Below are positions 35,560-44,636 of a stretch of DNA of 64,000 nt, in pieces. Position numbers and translations under genes: made by a program. The number at the start of each line of letters is the position of its first letter. Position 1 is the first letter of the stretch. The notes beneath the pieces were generated by a model. That model saw nothing but the letters and a program-made list of their open reading frames with translations. It made no database searches and was not told where the DNA came from. The stretch lies in the NCBI GenBank assembly GCA_964621605.1, contig CAZUMJ010000010.1, forward strand, positions 1 through 64,000, in the 5' to 3' direction. This stretch comes from CAZUMJ01 sp964621605 (lineage in GTDB: Bacteria; Actinomycetota; Acidimicrobiia; Acidimicrobiales; Iamiaceae).

Positions 35560-36132
35560 CTACAGCGCGCCGTCCTCCTTCAGGGCCAGAACCGCACCGA
35601 CGATCGTGCCGATGGAGGCCAACAGGATGAGGATGCCGCCCCAGCCGACGCTGGCGCCGCTCTCGGTGCTGATCAGGGCGGCGAGCGAGATGAGCGTGCC
35701 GTAGACGCCGACGAAGAACGCCAGCTGGTTCATGGTGAAGCCGAGGAGCTTCTTCGGCAGTTGCAGCACCCCGAAGGTCTCGAGCGCGGTCACCGCGCTT
35801 GTCGCGATTGCGAGCAGCACGAGGAAGGTGAACGAACGGAAGAGCGAATCCCAACTGCTCCAGCTCGTGCTGAACGCCCCGGAGCCGGCCGTCCAGACCG
35901 GACCGAACGAAGCGATGAGCGTCACCACGCCGGTCGCCATGAGGATGATCTGCTGCGGCTTGAGCGCCACCGCGGGCTTCGCGGTCGCGGGAGGGCCGAG
36001 CGGCTGGAACGGCTGCTGTGGCGCCTGTGGTGCCTGGGGCGCGGTGGGCTGTGCGCCCGGTGCGGCCTCCGGCGGGTACCACTTCATGTCAGAGGCCTGC
36101 CACCAGCCCGGGCCTTGGGGTGCGTCGCTCAT
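35560..36132 (-). CDS. DUF2510-like membrane protein
   Basis: 190 residues from ATG 36132. The first 22 residues (GPGWWQASDMKWYPPE) form a short Trp-rich motif like DUF2510, followed by a Pro/Gln-rich linker. Four membrane spans follow at roughly 60-80, 95-115, 125-145 and 155-180. Proteins of this build are common in Acidimicrobiia and have no known function. It is transcribed alone, 232 bp beyond the stop of the acyl-CoA synthetase gene. Confidence 0.7.
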   Translation of the reverse strand: MSDAPQGPGWWQASDMKWYPPEAAPGAQPTAPQAPQAPQQPFQPLGPPATAKPAVALKPQQIILMATGVVTLIASFGPVWTAGSGAFSTSWSSWDSLFRSFTFLVLLAIATSAVTALETFGVLQLPKKLLGFTMNQLAFFVGVYGTLISLAALISTESGASVGWGGILILLASIGTIVGAVLALKEDGAL

Positions 36133-36364
36133 GTCAGCTCCATGGGGTCGTGGCGGAAAGGTGGCGGGTTGCTCGCCACCGACAGACACCGCCGATGAAC
36201 ACGTGTGTGACCTTGCGTGCAGCCACGCGCCCAGTCTGCCCCACCTGCACGAAGCGGTGGTGCACCGTGCAACCGATGTCACGGGTGTGGCGCGAGCAGC
36301 GACGCCGCCCTCTACCCTGCGGGCAGACGGGGCAGCTAGCCGCCCACGGTGGACGAGTCGCCGG

Positions 36365-37981
36365 CTACACGCCGAGCGTGTCGCGGGCGTGCTGCTTGAG
36401 GCGCTTGTAGTCGACCTTGCCGTTGGGGCCGCGTCCGATGGTGTCGATCGTCAGCACCCGCTTCGGGGCCTTGTAGGCGGCCAGGTGCTCCTTCACGTGC
36501 GCGATGACGGCGTCCTCGTCGAGGGAGCCGGCGTCGTGTTCGGGCTCGACCAGCGCCGTGATCGCCTCGCCGAACTTGTCGTCGGGCACGCCCACCGCCA
36601 CGGCGTCGCGCACGCCGGGGAAGGTCTTGAGGACCTCCTCGACCTCTTCGGGGAAGACCTTCTCGCCGCCGGTGTTGATGCACACCGACCCGCGACCGAG
36701 CAGCGTGAGCGAACCGTCGGCTTCGACCTGGGCGTAGTCGCCCGGCATCGAGTAGCGCTCGCCGTCGATCGTTATGAAGGTCGCGGCCGACTTCTCGGCG
36801 TCCTTGTAGTAGCCGATCGGCACGTAGCCACGGACCGCCACGCGGCCGATCTGACCCGAACCCGGTTCGACGTCGTTGCCCTCGTCGTCGATCACGCGCG
36901 ACGTGTCGCCGAGGGCGAACTTGGCGGTGTGCGACGTGCCGCCCGCGCTCGACACCGACTGACCCATGCCGATCGCCTCCGACGACGAGAACGCGTCGAC
37001 GAGCAGCATCGTCGGGTTGTAGGCGAGCAGGCGCTGCTTCGTGTCTTCGCTCCACATCACGCCTGACGACGCCATCATGAACAGGCTTGACAGGTCCCAG
37101 CGGCCCGGGTTGGCGTCGAGCTCGTCGAGGATCGGCTTCGCGAACGTGTCGCCGACGATCGCGACCTGCTGCACCTTCTCACGCTCGATCGTGTCGAGCA
37201 GCTCCTGCCAGTCGAGCTTGCGGTTCGTGAGGGTCACGGTGCAGCCACCGATGCTCAAGATGATGAGCTGCGTGTAGCAACCCGTGCCGTGCATGAGCGG
37301 GCAGGCCGGCATGCCCACCGGGCCCGGGCCGTTCACGCCGTCGGCGACGATCTGCGGGTCGTGGCGCTCACGGGTCTGGGGGAAGAACGTGCCCACCAGC
37401 GACTTGAACAGGTCGTCCTGGCGCCACATCACGCCCTTCGGCATGCCGGTCGTGCCGCCCGTGTAGGTCATGAGCAGGTGGTCGCCGTCGCGGCCCCACG
37501 GGGCGACCGTGTGCTCGCCTGCGACGCCTTCCTCTGCCGCGGCCTCATAGGGGGTCGCCCAGTCGGGGCACGGGCCGGAGCCGTCGTCGACCCACAGCCA
37601 CGTCTTCACGCGCGGCACCTCAGCGCGGATGCGCTCGATCGTCTCGACGAACACGCCGTGGAACACGACCGCCACCGCGTCGGCGTTGTCCCACAGGTAG
37701 ATGAGCTCCTTGTCGGTGTAGCGGTAGTTCGTGTTGATCGGCACCAGGCCGGCCTTGAACGCCGCGAACACCGACTCGAGGTACTCGGGACCGTTGTACA
37801 GGTACTGGGCGACCTTGTCTTGCGCCTGCGCGCCGTCGTCGAGGAGCTTGCGGGCCACGCCGTCGGCACGCCTGTCGAACTCGGCCCAGGTGATGCGACG
37901 GTCGCCGTGGATCTGAGCGGGCGCGTCAGGAACGCGAGACGCGACCAGCTCCCAGGTGTCGGCGAAGTTCCAGCCCGGCAT
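36365..37981 (-). CDS. Acyl-CoA synthetase (AMP-forming), FadD-like
   Basis: 538 residues from ATG 37981. The adenylate-forming motifs are all present: YTGGTTGMPKG (P-loop-like A3), the central SSEAIGMG, GDYAQVEADGSLTLLGR (A7/A8) and the C-terminal PNGKVDYKRL with the catalytic Lys. It should activate a fatty or related carboxylic acid to its CoA thioester at the expense of ATP. The family type, with LMHGTGCYTQL in the acyl site, is common in actinobacteria that degrade sterols and long-chain acids. It stands apart from other catabolic genes, so the substrate cannot be given. Confidence 0.9.
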   Translation of the reverse strand: MPGWNFADTWELVASRVPDAPAQIHGDRRITWAEFDRRADGVARKLLDDGAQAQDKVAQYLYNGPEYLESVFAAFKAGLVPINTNYRYTDKELIYLWDNADAVAVVFHGVFVETIERIRAEVPRVKTWLWVDDGSGPCPDWATPYEAAAEEGVAGEHTVAPWGRDGDHLLMTYTGGTTGMPKGVMWRQDDLFKSLVGTFFPQTRERHDPQIVADGVNGPGPVGMPACPLMHGTGCYTQLIILSIGGCTVTLTNRKLDWQELLDTIEREKVQQVAIVGDTFAKPILDELDANPGRWDLSSLFMMASSGVMWSEDTKQRLLAYNPTMLLVDAFSSSEAIGMGQSVSSAGGTSHTAKFALGDTSRVIDDEGNDVEPGSGQIGRVAVRGYVPIGYYKDAEKSAATFITIDGERYSMPGDYAQVEADGSLTLLGRGSVCINTGGEKVFPEEVEEVLKTFPGVRDAVAVGVPDDKFGEAITALVEPEHDAGSLDEDAVIAHVKEHLAAYKAPKRVLTIDTIGRGPNGKVDYKRLKQHARDTLGV

Positions 37982-38111
37982 AGCTCCCCCTGTGGGTTGT
38001 GGCAATCGGAGGGAAGCTAGTACGCCCGGCGCGGCCACTCACCACGGGTCGACGTCGGCCGGCTCCAGAGACCGCGGCCCGTTCCCGAGGAGCGAACCGT
38101 CGGAGGCGGGC

Positions 38112-39848
38112 CTACCAGCTCCCGCCGCCACCGCCACCGCCCCCGCCACCGCCGCCCCCGCCGCCACCGGACGAACTCGGCGCCGTAGCCGCGCTGCTCG
38201 TCGAGCTCACGAGGCTCGACGCGATCGTGGCGGTGTGGATGCCGCTGTCGGCGGGCACCGTCCCCGCGGCCGCGCACACCTTCGACCAGTGGTCGACCTC
38301 GCCGATCGCGACCGCCCAGGCGGTGTATTGGCGCAGGACCCCGCGCCGCGCCGCGTCCTCGACATGGGAGGCCTCGGACTCCGCGATGAACCGGCGGAAC
38401 GCCTCGACCCGCAGTCGCAACGCGGTGCCGGTGGCGGTGCGGCGGCGAAGCTCCCACCCGCGGATCAGGGTGCAACCGCCTGCCCCGACCAGCAACGCGG
38501 GAAGCACGCCCGCGAATGCCCAGCTGCTGTCGTTCCGGGTGGCCTCGAAGAACGCGAGCCACATGCCTGCCATGCCCGCGATCGCGGCGAAGAACCCGAC
38601 TACCTGCGTGAGGGTCTTGCGGTGATCAGCGTCGGTGTCCCAGAGGCCGCTGGCGGCCCCCCACGCGGTGAACGTCGCATCGAGCATGCGCCACATGCCG
38701 GCGAACGCCTTGTCGTACTTGCCGAGTGTGATCTCCATGCGGCCCGCGAACCCCGTCTGCCAGAGCGTGTCCGCGGGGCTGCCCGTCGGATGGCCGCGGT
38801 GCACCACGGGAGGTTTCGCCTCGTCGTCCAGCGTGATCACGCCTGTCGTGGCGGAACCGAGGAGCCATGCCACCTTCTGCGTCGGGGTGACCCGTTCGTC
38901 GAGCACCAGCCCGCCCTGCCACGCCTCGAGCCCGGTGGGTGGCGTGAACTCGATCGTCGACATGGCGGCGAGCTCTTTGTCGTCGAGGGCGAGGATGTGG
39001 CCGCCGGGCTCGTTCGGGTTGGCGAACGCGGCACCCGCGGCGGTGCCGTCTCCGCCGACGAGATCACGACCGGCACGTCGCAGGACCTGGGCGACGAGCA
39101 GCGCTGCGGCGATCGCAGCTCCGAGCGCCGCGACCATCGCGGGGATCGGATTCGTGAGCCGGGGTGAGGGTGGCCGCGGCGCGAACGGTTGGGGGGCCGG
39201 GGTCGCGTCGAGCGCGGCGCCGCGTGTGCCGGTGACCTGAAGGAACTGGTGCGCGCCGAGGCCCGATGCGTGGACGACCAAGAGCCCCGGTGTGGGTTGT
39301 GACACCGTGCAGCCCTCGTCGGCGATGAGCGAGTTGCGCATGCAGTGCGGGGTGACCCAGGTCCATGGCGCCCGCACCTGCAACGTGGCTGACTCGACCG
39401 GCACCTGCCAGCCGCCGCCGACCCCGTCCCACTTCACGCCCTCGCCTTGCATCAGCTGGGGGAGCGGGTAGTCGATCAGGTAGCGGTGATGTCCCGACAC
39501 CTTGGTGTCGGGGTCGCCGATGCGCAGGCGTGTCTCGTTGATCCCGAGGGACTGCACCAGCACGTCGTCGGGTGCGTCGCTCTGTACCCGGATCTGGGCG
39601 ACGGGCGACAGTCCGGGCACATCGCGGTAGATGCCGTGGCGCGAGGTGGGGAAGTAGTAGTCGATCGCCTCGCTGATGGTGGCCGACCCATCCGTGGCGA
39701 CGGTTGCAACCGCCGAGAACTGGTCGATGCGCTCGTTGTTGCCGGTCGCGAAGCCGATGATCGCCGGCACCCCCACGAACGGCAGCAGCAGCAGGAGGGC
39801 CCAGCGGCTGCGTCTGCGGCGAGTTCCCGAAGCAAGGCGAGGTGCCAT
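38112..39848 (-). CDS. DUF2207 family membrane protein with poly-Gly tail
   Basis: 578 residues. A signal-type segment (RWALLLLLPFVGVPAIIGFA) is followed by an extracellular beta-rich domain (about 40-210) with HGIYRDVPG, a hallmark of DUF2207. A membrane span at about 235-258, a soluble loop and two further spans near 420-460 come next. The C-terminus is Ser-rich and ends in about 17 glycines before SW, as in other DUF2207 proteins. The function is unknown. It lies 11 bp upstream in the DNA of the stop of the next leftward gene's neighbour and probably forms a transcription unit with the fucosidase-like gene. Confidence 0.8.
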   Translation of the reverse strand: MAPRLASGTRRRRSRWALLLLLPFVGVPAIIGFATGNNERIDQFSAVATVATDGSATISEAIDYYFPTSRHGIYRDVPGLSPVAQIRVQSDAPDDVLVQSLGINETRLRIGDPDTKVSGHHRYLIDYPLPQLMQGEGVKWDGVGGGWQVPVESATLQVRAPWTWVTPHCMRNSLIADEGCTVSQPTPGLLVVHASGLGAHQFLQVTGTRGAALDATPAPQPFAPRPPSPRLTNPIPAMVAALGAAIAAALLVAQVLRRAGRDLVGGDGTAAGAAFANPNEPGGHILALDDKELAAMSTIEFTPPTGLEAWQGGLVLDERVTPTQKVAWLLGSATTGVITLDDEAKPPVVHRGHPTGSPADTLWQTGFAGRMEITLGKYDKAFAGMWRMLDATFTAWGAASGLWDTDADHRKTLTQVVGFFAAIAGMAGMWLAFFEATRNDSSWAFAGVLPALLVGAGGCTLIRGWELRRRTATGTALRLRVEAFRRFIAESEASHVEDAARRGVLRQYTAWAVAIGEVDHWSKVCAAAGTVPADSGIHTATIASSLVSSTSSAATAPSSSGGGGGGGGGGGGGGGGSW

Positions 39849-39859
39849 GGGCGCCGACC

Positions 39860-41851
39860 CTACGGCATGGTGTCGTCGAGGAGGTCGGTGTCGCAGACAT
39901 CGAATCGATTGCGACGCGCTTCGGCGGTGGCGCCACCGTGCAGGAGCAGTCCGGTGGCGCAGTGCGTCAGCGTGTTGGCGTGGACGGTGGTTGGGGCGCT
40001 GCCGTCCACCACGATGCCTCGCATCGCCCGGACGTGGTTGGCGACGACCTCGGTGTCTGTCGACGCGGCCAGGTCGATGCCGTGTCTACGAGCACGGATG
40101 TCGTTGCCGCTCACCGTCGCGTGTGAGGTGCCGGTGCAGGAGATGCCGACGTCGAGGTCTGCGAGGTGGTTGCCGTCGACGCGCACGTCGGCGCCGCCCG
40201 CCACCGCGATGCCGGTGCTCGCGGCGCGTGCGCCGTCCCCCTCGTGGATGGTGCCCGTGACGGTGGCGGCATCGCAGGTCTCGACGCGGATCGCTCCGCC
40301 ACGCACGCGGTTCCAATGTAAGGCGATCCGTGCGGAGCTCGTCGCGACGATGTCGCCGACCACCACGCACTGCTCGACCCGCGCATCCTCCGCGTCGACG
40401 GCGACGACGACAGGCCACGTCTCCCAGGAGCTGGCGGCGACGCGAGGGGGCCGCCTCACGGTCACGCGCTCGACCGCAGCGCCAGCCCCGGCGAGGACGA
40501 CCGCGGGCGTGCCCGGTGCGGTGCCCGCCAGGTCGAACACCGTGCCTTCGTCGCCGGGTGCCAGCCCGAGAGGCGCGCCATCGGTGACATCGCCGGGGAG
40601 GACCCCGCGAACCGTGACGCCAGCCGGGATCTGTAGCGGGAACTGCTCCGACTCGGCGGAGAAGCGTCCGACACCGGCCTCGACGACGTCGCCCTCGCTG
40701 GCCGCGGCAAGGGCGGCGCCCAGCGAGCGGTAGATGGTGGCGCCGATCCGCACCCGCCCTGCCGTGCGCTGCCCGACGACCGCCAGGTTGATCGTGCGCT
40801 TGTCACGGACCGTGAGGCGGTGCACCGTCGGGAGGCGGTGCTCGCGGTCGTGGTCGCTGCGCCTTGCGCCGACGAGGTGGATGCCGGCGGGGTCCTGCTT
40901 CCACAGCCGCGGGCCCGAGACGTCGACGGTGGGGTAGCGGTGGGGTGAGAAGTGGCCGATCGTGAGCTGCTCACGGTGGAGCAGGTCGATCACGTAGACG
41001 TCCCGGGTGCCCGGTTCAGCCCCCGGGCATGCGGTGTAGCGGACCTCGGCGTCGCCTGCCACGTCGAAGGGGTCGACCGCACGCAGGGCGTCGCCGTGTG
41101 CGGTGAGCCACTGCGCGGCGACGCGCAGCGGGGCGGCCTGCTCGTCGGGGAGGCTGCCGTCGGCCCGCAGGCCGAGCACCAGGCGCAACGTGCCGCCCCA
41201 CGCCACGACGCGGGTCAAGACCTCGAGCAGCCCGGCCGCGTCGAGGAGGTCGTCGGCCGTCTCGGCTCGGTTGTGCACCTCGGAGGCCCCGAGGGGTCGG
41301 CGCAGCACCCACGGACCCCCAGGGGGGACTTCGGGGAACCGGGTCAGCACCGGGCCGCCGCCACCGGCCGCTTCGCCACCTCCATCCGCCTCGCCACCAC
41401 CATCCGTTTTCGGCCCCGATTTTGCCCATTTCTGGGCCGAATCGGTGCCGAGAACGGGCGGAATGGGCCGAATCGGTGCCGAGATGCGATCGGGGGACGG
41501 CGGGGTGGCGGAGCGTTCCTCGAGTTGCTCCCATGCCGTGGCGATGACCGGGTGCGTCGCCGGTGTGTCCAGAAGGAGCCTGCTCGCCCCCAGGTCGGCT
41601 GCGAGGGAGCGCAGCGCTGTCGGGTCGAATCCATCCTCGCTGAGGTGTGGCCCGAACTCCTCGAGCGCCGTGACGGACGGCCACCGGAGGCGGTGGTGCG
41701 CCCGCGATTCCGGCCAGGGTGCCGCCCCCCAGACGTGGGTGGCGTAGTCACCTGCTTCCGCGCCGAGCGGGGCGAACGCTGGCACCGAGGCGAGTCCCCA
41801 ACGCAGGGAGAGCTCGAGGGGGAGGGCGCTCGGCCGGTCGGGCGCGGTCAT
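39860..41851 (-). CDS. Degenerate GH29 fucosidase-like/beta-helix fusion protein
   Basis: 663 residues from ATG 41851. Residues 15-110 follow the start of GH29 alpha-L-fucosidases (RWGLASVPAFAPLG for the usual HWGLYSVPA; FGPHLSEDGFDP; LAADLGASRLLL). The middle of the barrel, with the nucleophile Asp, is absent and replaced by a Pro/Gly linker (113-167) partly coded by a palindromic repeat. Residues 188-310 match the end of the GH29 catalytic domain (VAWGGTLRLVLGLRADGSLPDEQ). From about 375 a right-handed parallel beta-helix follows with many short repeats (AHGIDLAAS-like turns). A sugar-binding rather than hydrolytic role is likely. No signal peptide is evident. Confidence 0.65.
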   Translation of the reverse strand: MTAPDRPSALPLELSLRWGLASVPAFAPLGAEAGDYATHVWGAAPWPESRAHHRLRWPSVTALEEFGPHLSEDGFDPTALRSLAADLGASRLLLDTPATHPVIATAWEQLEERSATPPSPDRISAPIRPIPPVLGTDSAQKWAKSGPKTDGGGEADGGGEAAGGGGPVLTRFPEVPPGGPWVLRRPLGASEVHNRAETADDLLDAAGLLEVLTRVVAWGGTLRLVLGLRADGSLPDEQAAPLRVAAQWLTAHGDALRAVDPFDVAGDAEVRYTACPGAEPGTRDVYVIDLLHREQLTIGHFSPHRYPTVDVSGPRLWKQDPAGIHLVGARRSDHDREHRLPTVHRLTVRDKRTINLAVVGQRTAGRVRIGATIYRSLGAALAAASEGDVVEAGVGRFSAESEQFPLQIPAGVTVRGVLPGDVTDGAPLGLAPGDEGTVFDLAGTAPGTPAVVLAGAGAAVERVTVRRPPRVAASSWETWPVVVAVDAEDARVEQCVVVGDIVATSSARIALHWNRVRGGAIRVETCDAATVTGTIHEGDGARAASTGIAVAGGADVRVDGNHLADLDVGISCTGTSHATVSGNDIRARRHGIDLAASTDTEVVANHVRAMRGIVVDGSAPTTVHANTLTHCATGLLLHGGATAEARRNRFDVCDTDLLDDTMP
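41406..41484. repeat. REP-like palindrome inside the fucosidase-like gene
   Basis: Arms 41406-41428 and 41433-41455 are an imperfect inverted repeat (19 of 23 pairs plus wobbles) with a 4-base loop. The right arm, TGGGCCGAATCGGTGCCGAG, recurs perfectly as a direct repeat from 41464. It codes for the linker at residues 123-149 of the fucosidase-like protein. A related element lies at 43150-43230. Confidence 0.65.
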
Positions 41852-41937
41852 CGGCGGCGACCCTATCGGCGCGGGCGTGCGCATCCCCAGGGCCGACGCC
41901 GCCTCCAGCGGGTCAGCGTGGCGGTAGCTTGCCGCGC

Positions 41938-43116
41938 ATGGACTTCGAGTTGCCGCCAGAGGATGACCCGCGCCGTGCCGACTTCCGCTCCTGGCTGGCG
42001 GAGCACCCTGAGCCGAGCGGGCGGGACCTCGCCGAGGCGGGGTACGTCGCCCCGCACTGGCCGCGCCCATACGGCCTCGACGCCGATCCGGTGACGCAAC
42101 TCGTCATCGACGATGAGCTGCGTCGTGCGGGGGTGCGCCGTCCGAGCAACCCCATCGGCATCGGCTGGGCCGGACCGACGATCCTGCACGCCGGCACCGA
42201 AGAGCAGCAGGCCCGCTACCTACCCGGCCTGCTGTCGGGGGAGGACATCTGGTGCCAGCTCTTCAGCGAACCGGCCGCCGGATCCGATCTCGCCACGCTC
42301 GGCACGAGGGCGGAGCGCGACGGCGACGAGTGGGTCGTGAACGGGCAGAAGATCTGGACCTCGCTCGCGCACCTGNNNNNNNNNNTGTCGCGGTACGGGA
42401 TCCTCATCGCCCGCACCGCCACAGACGTGCCGAAGCACTCGGGGATCTCCTACTTCATCTGCCCCATGGACACCCCGGGCATCGAGATCCGACCGATCGT
42501 CGAGATGACGGGCATCCACAACTTCAACGAGGTGTTCCTGACCGACGTGCGCCTTCCCGCCGACGCGCTCGTCGGTGAGGTCAACAAGGGGTGGGGTCTC
42601 GCGAAGGTCACCCTCGGCAACGAGCGGGTCTCGCTGTCGTCGGAGGGGGCGCTGTGGGGACAGGGGCCGAGTGCCACGACGCTGCTGGACCTGGTGCGTG
42701 AGCGCGGTGGTGTGGGTGACCCGCTGTTGCGTCAACGGCTCGCACAGCTGCACACCGAGGCGGAGGTCCTGCGGCTCATCCGGCTGCGCACGGTGTCGGC
42801 GCGGATCCGTGGCGAGCAGCCCGGTGCGGAGGCATCGGTGCGCAAGGTGCTCGCCGACGAGCACGGCCAGCACATCATGGAGCTCGCCAAGGACCTGGCC
42901 GGGTCGGCCGGGATGCTCGGGGGCGAGCCGGACGCCGGGCCGTTGGGTGCCGACACGTCGCTGTGGCACTTCGGGTACCTGTTCGCCCGGGCGCTCACCA
43001 TCGGTGGAGGCACCGGCGAGGTGCAACGCAATATCCTCGGGGAGCGGGTGTTGGGGCTCCCGCACGACGTCGACGTCGAGACCGACAAGGCCTGGAGCGA
43101 CCTCACCCGGGGGTAG
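41938..43116 (+). CDS. Acyl-CoA dehydrogenase
   Basis: 392 residues from ATG 41938, including four undetermined residues at an N run. It has the FAD/acyl-CoA dehydrogenase order: GPTILHAGTEEQQ, then QLFSEPAAGSDLA, then VVNGQKIWTS, VPKHSGISYFI, GNERV, and the C-terminal GGGTGEVQRNILGERVLGLP. The catalytic base lies in the C-terminal helical domain and cannot be named without alignment. It would oxidise an acyl-CoA to the 2-enoyl-CoA and pass electrons to ETF. The sequence resembles the FadE6/FadE17-type group of actinobacteria. It is divergent from the fucosidase-like gene, with 86 bp between them. Confidence 0.9.
   Translation: MDFELPPEDDPRRADFRSWLAEHPEPSGRDLAEAGYVAPHWPRPYGLDADPVTQLVIDDELRRAGVRRPSNPIGIGWAGPTILHAGTEEQQARYLPGLLSGEDIWCQLFSEPAAGSDLATLGTRAERDGDEWVVNGQKIWTSLAHLXXXXSRYGILIARTATDVPKHSGISYFICPMDTPGIEIRPIVEMTGIHNFNEVFLTDVRLPADALVGEVNKGWGLAKVTLGNERVSLSSEGALWGQGPSATTLLDLVRERGGVGDPLLRQRLAQLHTEAEVLRLIRLRTVSARIRGEQPGAEASVRKVLADEHGQHIMELAKDLAGSAGMLGGEPDAGPLGADTSLWHFGYLFARALTIGGGTGEVQRNILGERVLGLPHDVDVETDKAWSDLTRG
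42376..42385. other. Assembly gap, 10 N
   Basis: Ten N inside the acyl-CoA dehydrogenase gene. The left side ends ACCTG and the right side begins TGTCGCGG; joined through the shared TG they read in frame as HLSRYG, which fits the family without extra residues. Confidence 0.95.
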
Positions 43117-43149
43117 GGGCGCGGAGCCGGATCTGCCTCCGCCCCGCCC

Positions 43150-43230
43150 GTTTTCGGAACCGATTGTGCCCAAACTGCGCGCCAAACCGGTGCCGAGAAT
43201 CTCCAGATGCACCAGATCCGTGCCGAGAAC
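43150..43230. repeat. Second REP-like palindrome, intergenic
   Basis: The arm GTTTTCGGAACCGATTGTGC (from 43150) and its partner ending CCGGTGCCGAGAAT (43187-43200) repeat the design of the element at 41406-41455, with most bases shared; a further half copy CCGTGCCGAGAAC is at 43218-43230. It lies downstream of the acyl-CoA dehydrogenase gene and could also act as its terminator. Confidence 0.55.
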
Positions 43231-43400
43231 GACGGCCGCGCGGAGGCTCCCGGGTTATCGGCCGCGCCCCGCCCGAGGGTTTGTCCACGGCAGCCGTGGG
43301 TTCGGTGTCATACCCCCTGCGTAGGGTCGTCTGCGGGCCGATGGTCGGCCGCTTGCCATGGCGAGGCGTCGCGGCATCGAGGTGAGAGGACGACACGGCC

Positions 43401-44636
43401 TTGCGAATCGTGCACACCAGCGACTGGCATCTGGGGCGGAGCTTCGGCTCGACGTCGTTGTTGGCAGACCAAGAGGCGTTCTGCGACTGGTTTGTCGAGT
43501 TCGTTGGTGGCGAAGGCGCAGACCTGGTGGTGATCGCCGGCGACCTCTACGACCGGTCGGTCGCCCCGAAGGAGGCCATCACCCTCTTCCGTGACACGGT
43601 CAAGCGCCTGCTCGCCGCAGGCGCGCAGGTGGCCGCCATCACGGGCAACCACGACGGGGCCGACCGCGTGGCCCCGTACGGCGGCATGCTCGACGGCAGC
43701 GGGTTCGTCCTCCGCGGCGGCTACGACCTGGTGGGCGAGGTCATCTCGCTCGAGTTCCCCGACGGTCCACTCGATGTCGCGCTCCTGCCCTTCCTCGACC
43801 CACGTGCCGCGCCCGACGCGTTCGGTTTCGAGGCCGGGTCCGGCGCCGAGGGCGCGGATGGGTCAGCGTTGGCTCCTGGTGCGGAGGCTGGCGTGCCCGA
43901 TGCAGATCTCATGGCCAGGCGCCAGGCCCGTACCCACGAGTCGGTGCTCGCGGTGGCGGCCGCGCGTGCTCGTGCGTCATGCACACCGGGGCGACGGTCC
44001 CTGGCGGTCGCGCACGCGCACGTGACAGGCGGTGAGGTCAGCGATTCCGAGCGACAGCTCGTCGTCGGGGGCACGGGCGCGGTCGATGCGCCGGTGTTCG
44101 ACGGCTTCTCCTACGTCGCGCTCGGGCACCTCCACCGTCCCCAGCGCGTCGCCGGCGCGGAGCACGTGCGGTACTCGGGCACCCCGTTGCCCTATTCGTT
44201 CTCCGAGGAGCACGAGAAGTCCGTGTGCGTGGTCGACCTGGCCCCCGACGGTTCCGTCGGGGTGCGGGCCCAGCCGGTTCCTGTCGGGCGCCCGGTGCGC
44301 ACCCTTGCGGGCACGATGGCCGAGCTCCTCGACCCTGGGGCACACCCCGGTGCACACGACGCCTTCGTGCGGGCGATCGTGACCGACCGCGAGACCGTGC
44401 TCGACGCCCGGGCCCGCCTCGGCGCCGTCTACCCCCACGTCGTCGAGGTGCAGCTCCGGCCCGACGGGCAGCTCCCGGTCGCGGCCGGTGCCGCGTCGGC
44501 CGAGGTCGCTCGGCGCGCACCGATCGAGGTGGTGCGTGCCTTCTGGGAGGAGGTCGAGGGCGGGCCGCCGTCTGCCGAGGTCGATCGCCTCCTCGTCGAG
44601 GCAACCACGCTGGCCGCCGAGGCGGTGGTCTCGTGA
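43401..44636 (+). CDS. sbcD: DNA repair exonuclease subunit SbcD
   Basis: 411 residues from TTG 43401 (MRIVHTSDWHLG, the standard SbcD/Mre11 start). Metallophosphoesterase motifs are complete: DWH at 8-10, GDLYDR, GNHDGADR, and GHLHRPQ for the last metal ligands. The capping domain follows (YSGTPLPYSFSEEHEKS). With SbcC it forms the nuclease that opens DNA hairpins and processes double-strand ends. It overlaps sbcC by four bases (GTGA), so the subunits are coupled. The insert around residues 145-180 is Ala/Gly-rich and probably a disordered loop. Confidence 0.94.
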   Translation: MRIVHTSDWHLGRSFGSTSLLADQEAFCDWFVEFVGGEGADLVVIAGDLYDRSVAPKEAITLFRDTVKRLLAAGAQVAAITGNHDGADRVAPYGGMLDGSGFVLRGGYDLVGEVISLEFPDGPLDVALLPFLDPRAAPDAFGFEAGSGAEGADGSALAPGAEAGVPDADLMARRQARTHESVLAVAAARARASCTPGRRSLAVAHAHVTGGEVSDSERQLVVGGTGAVDAPVFDGFSYVALGHLHRPQRVAGAEHVRYSGTPLPYSFSEEHEKSVCVVDLAPDGSVGVRAQPVPVGRPVRTLAGTMAELLDPGAHPGAHDAFVRAIVTDRETVLDARARLGAVYPHVVEVQLRPDGQLPVAAGAASAEVARRAPIEVVRAFWEEVEGGPPSAEVDRLLVEATTLAAEAVVS

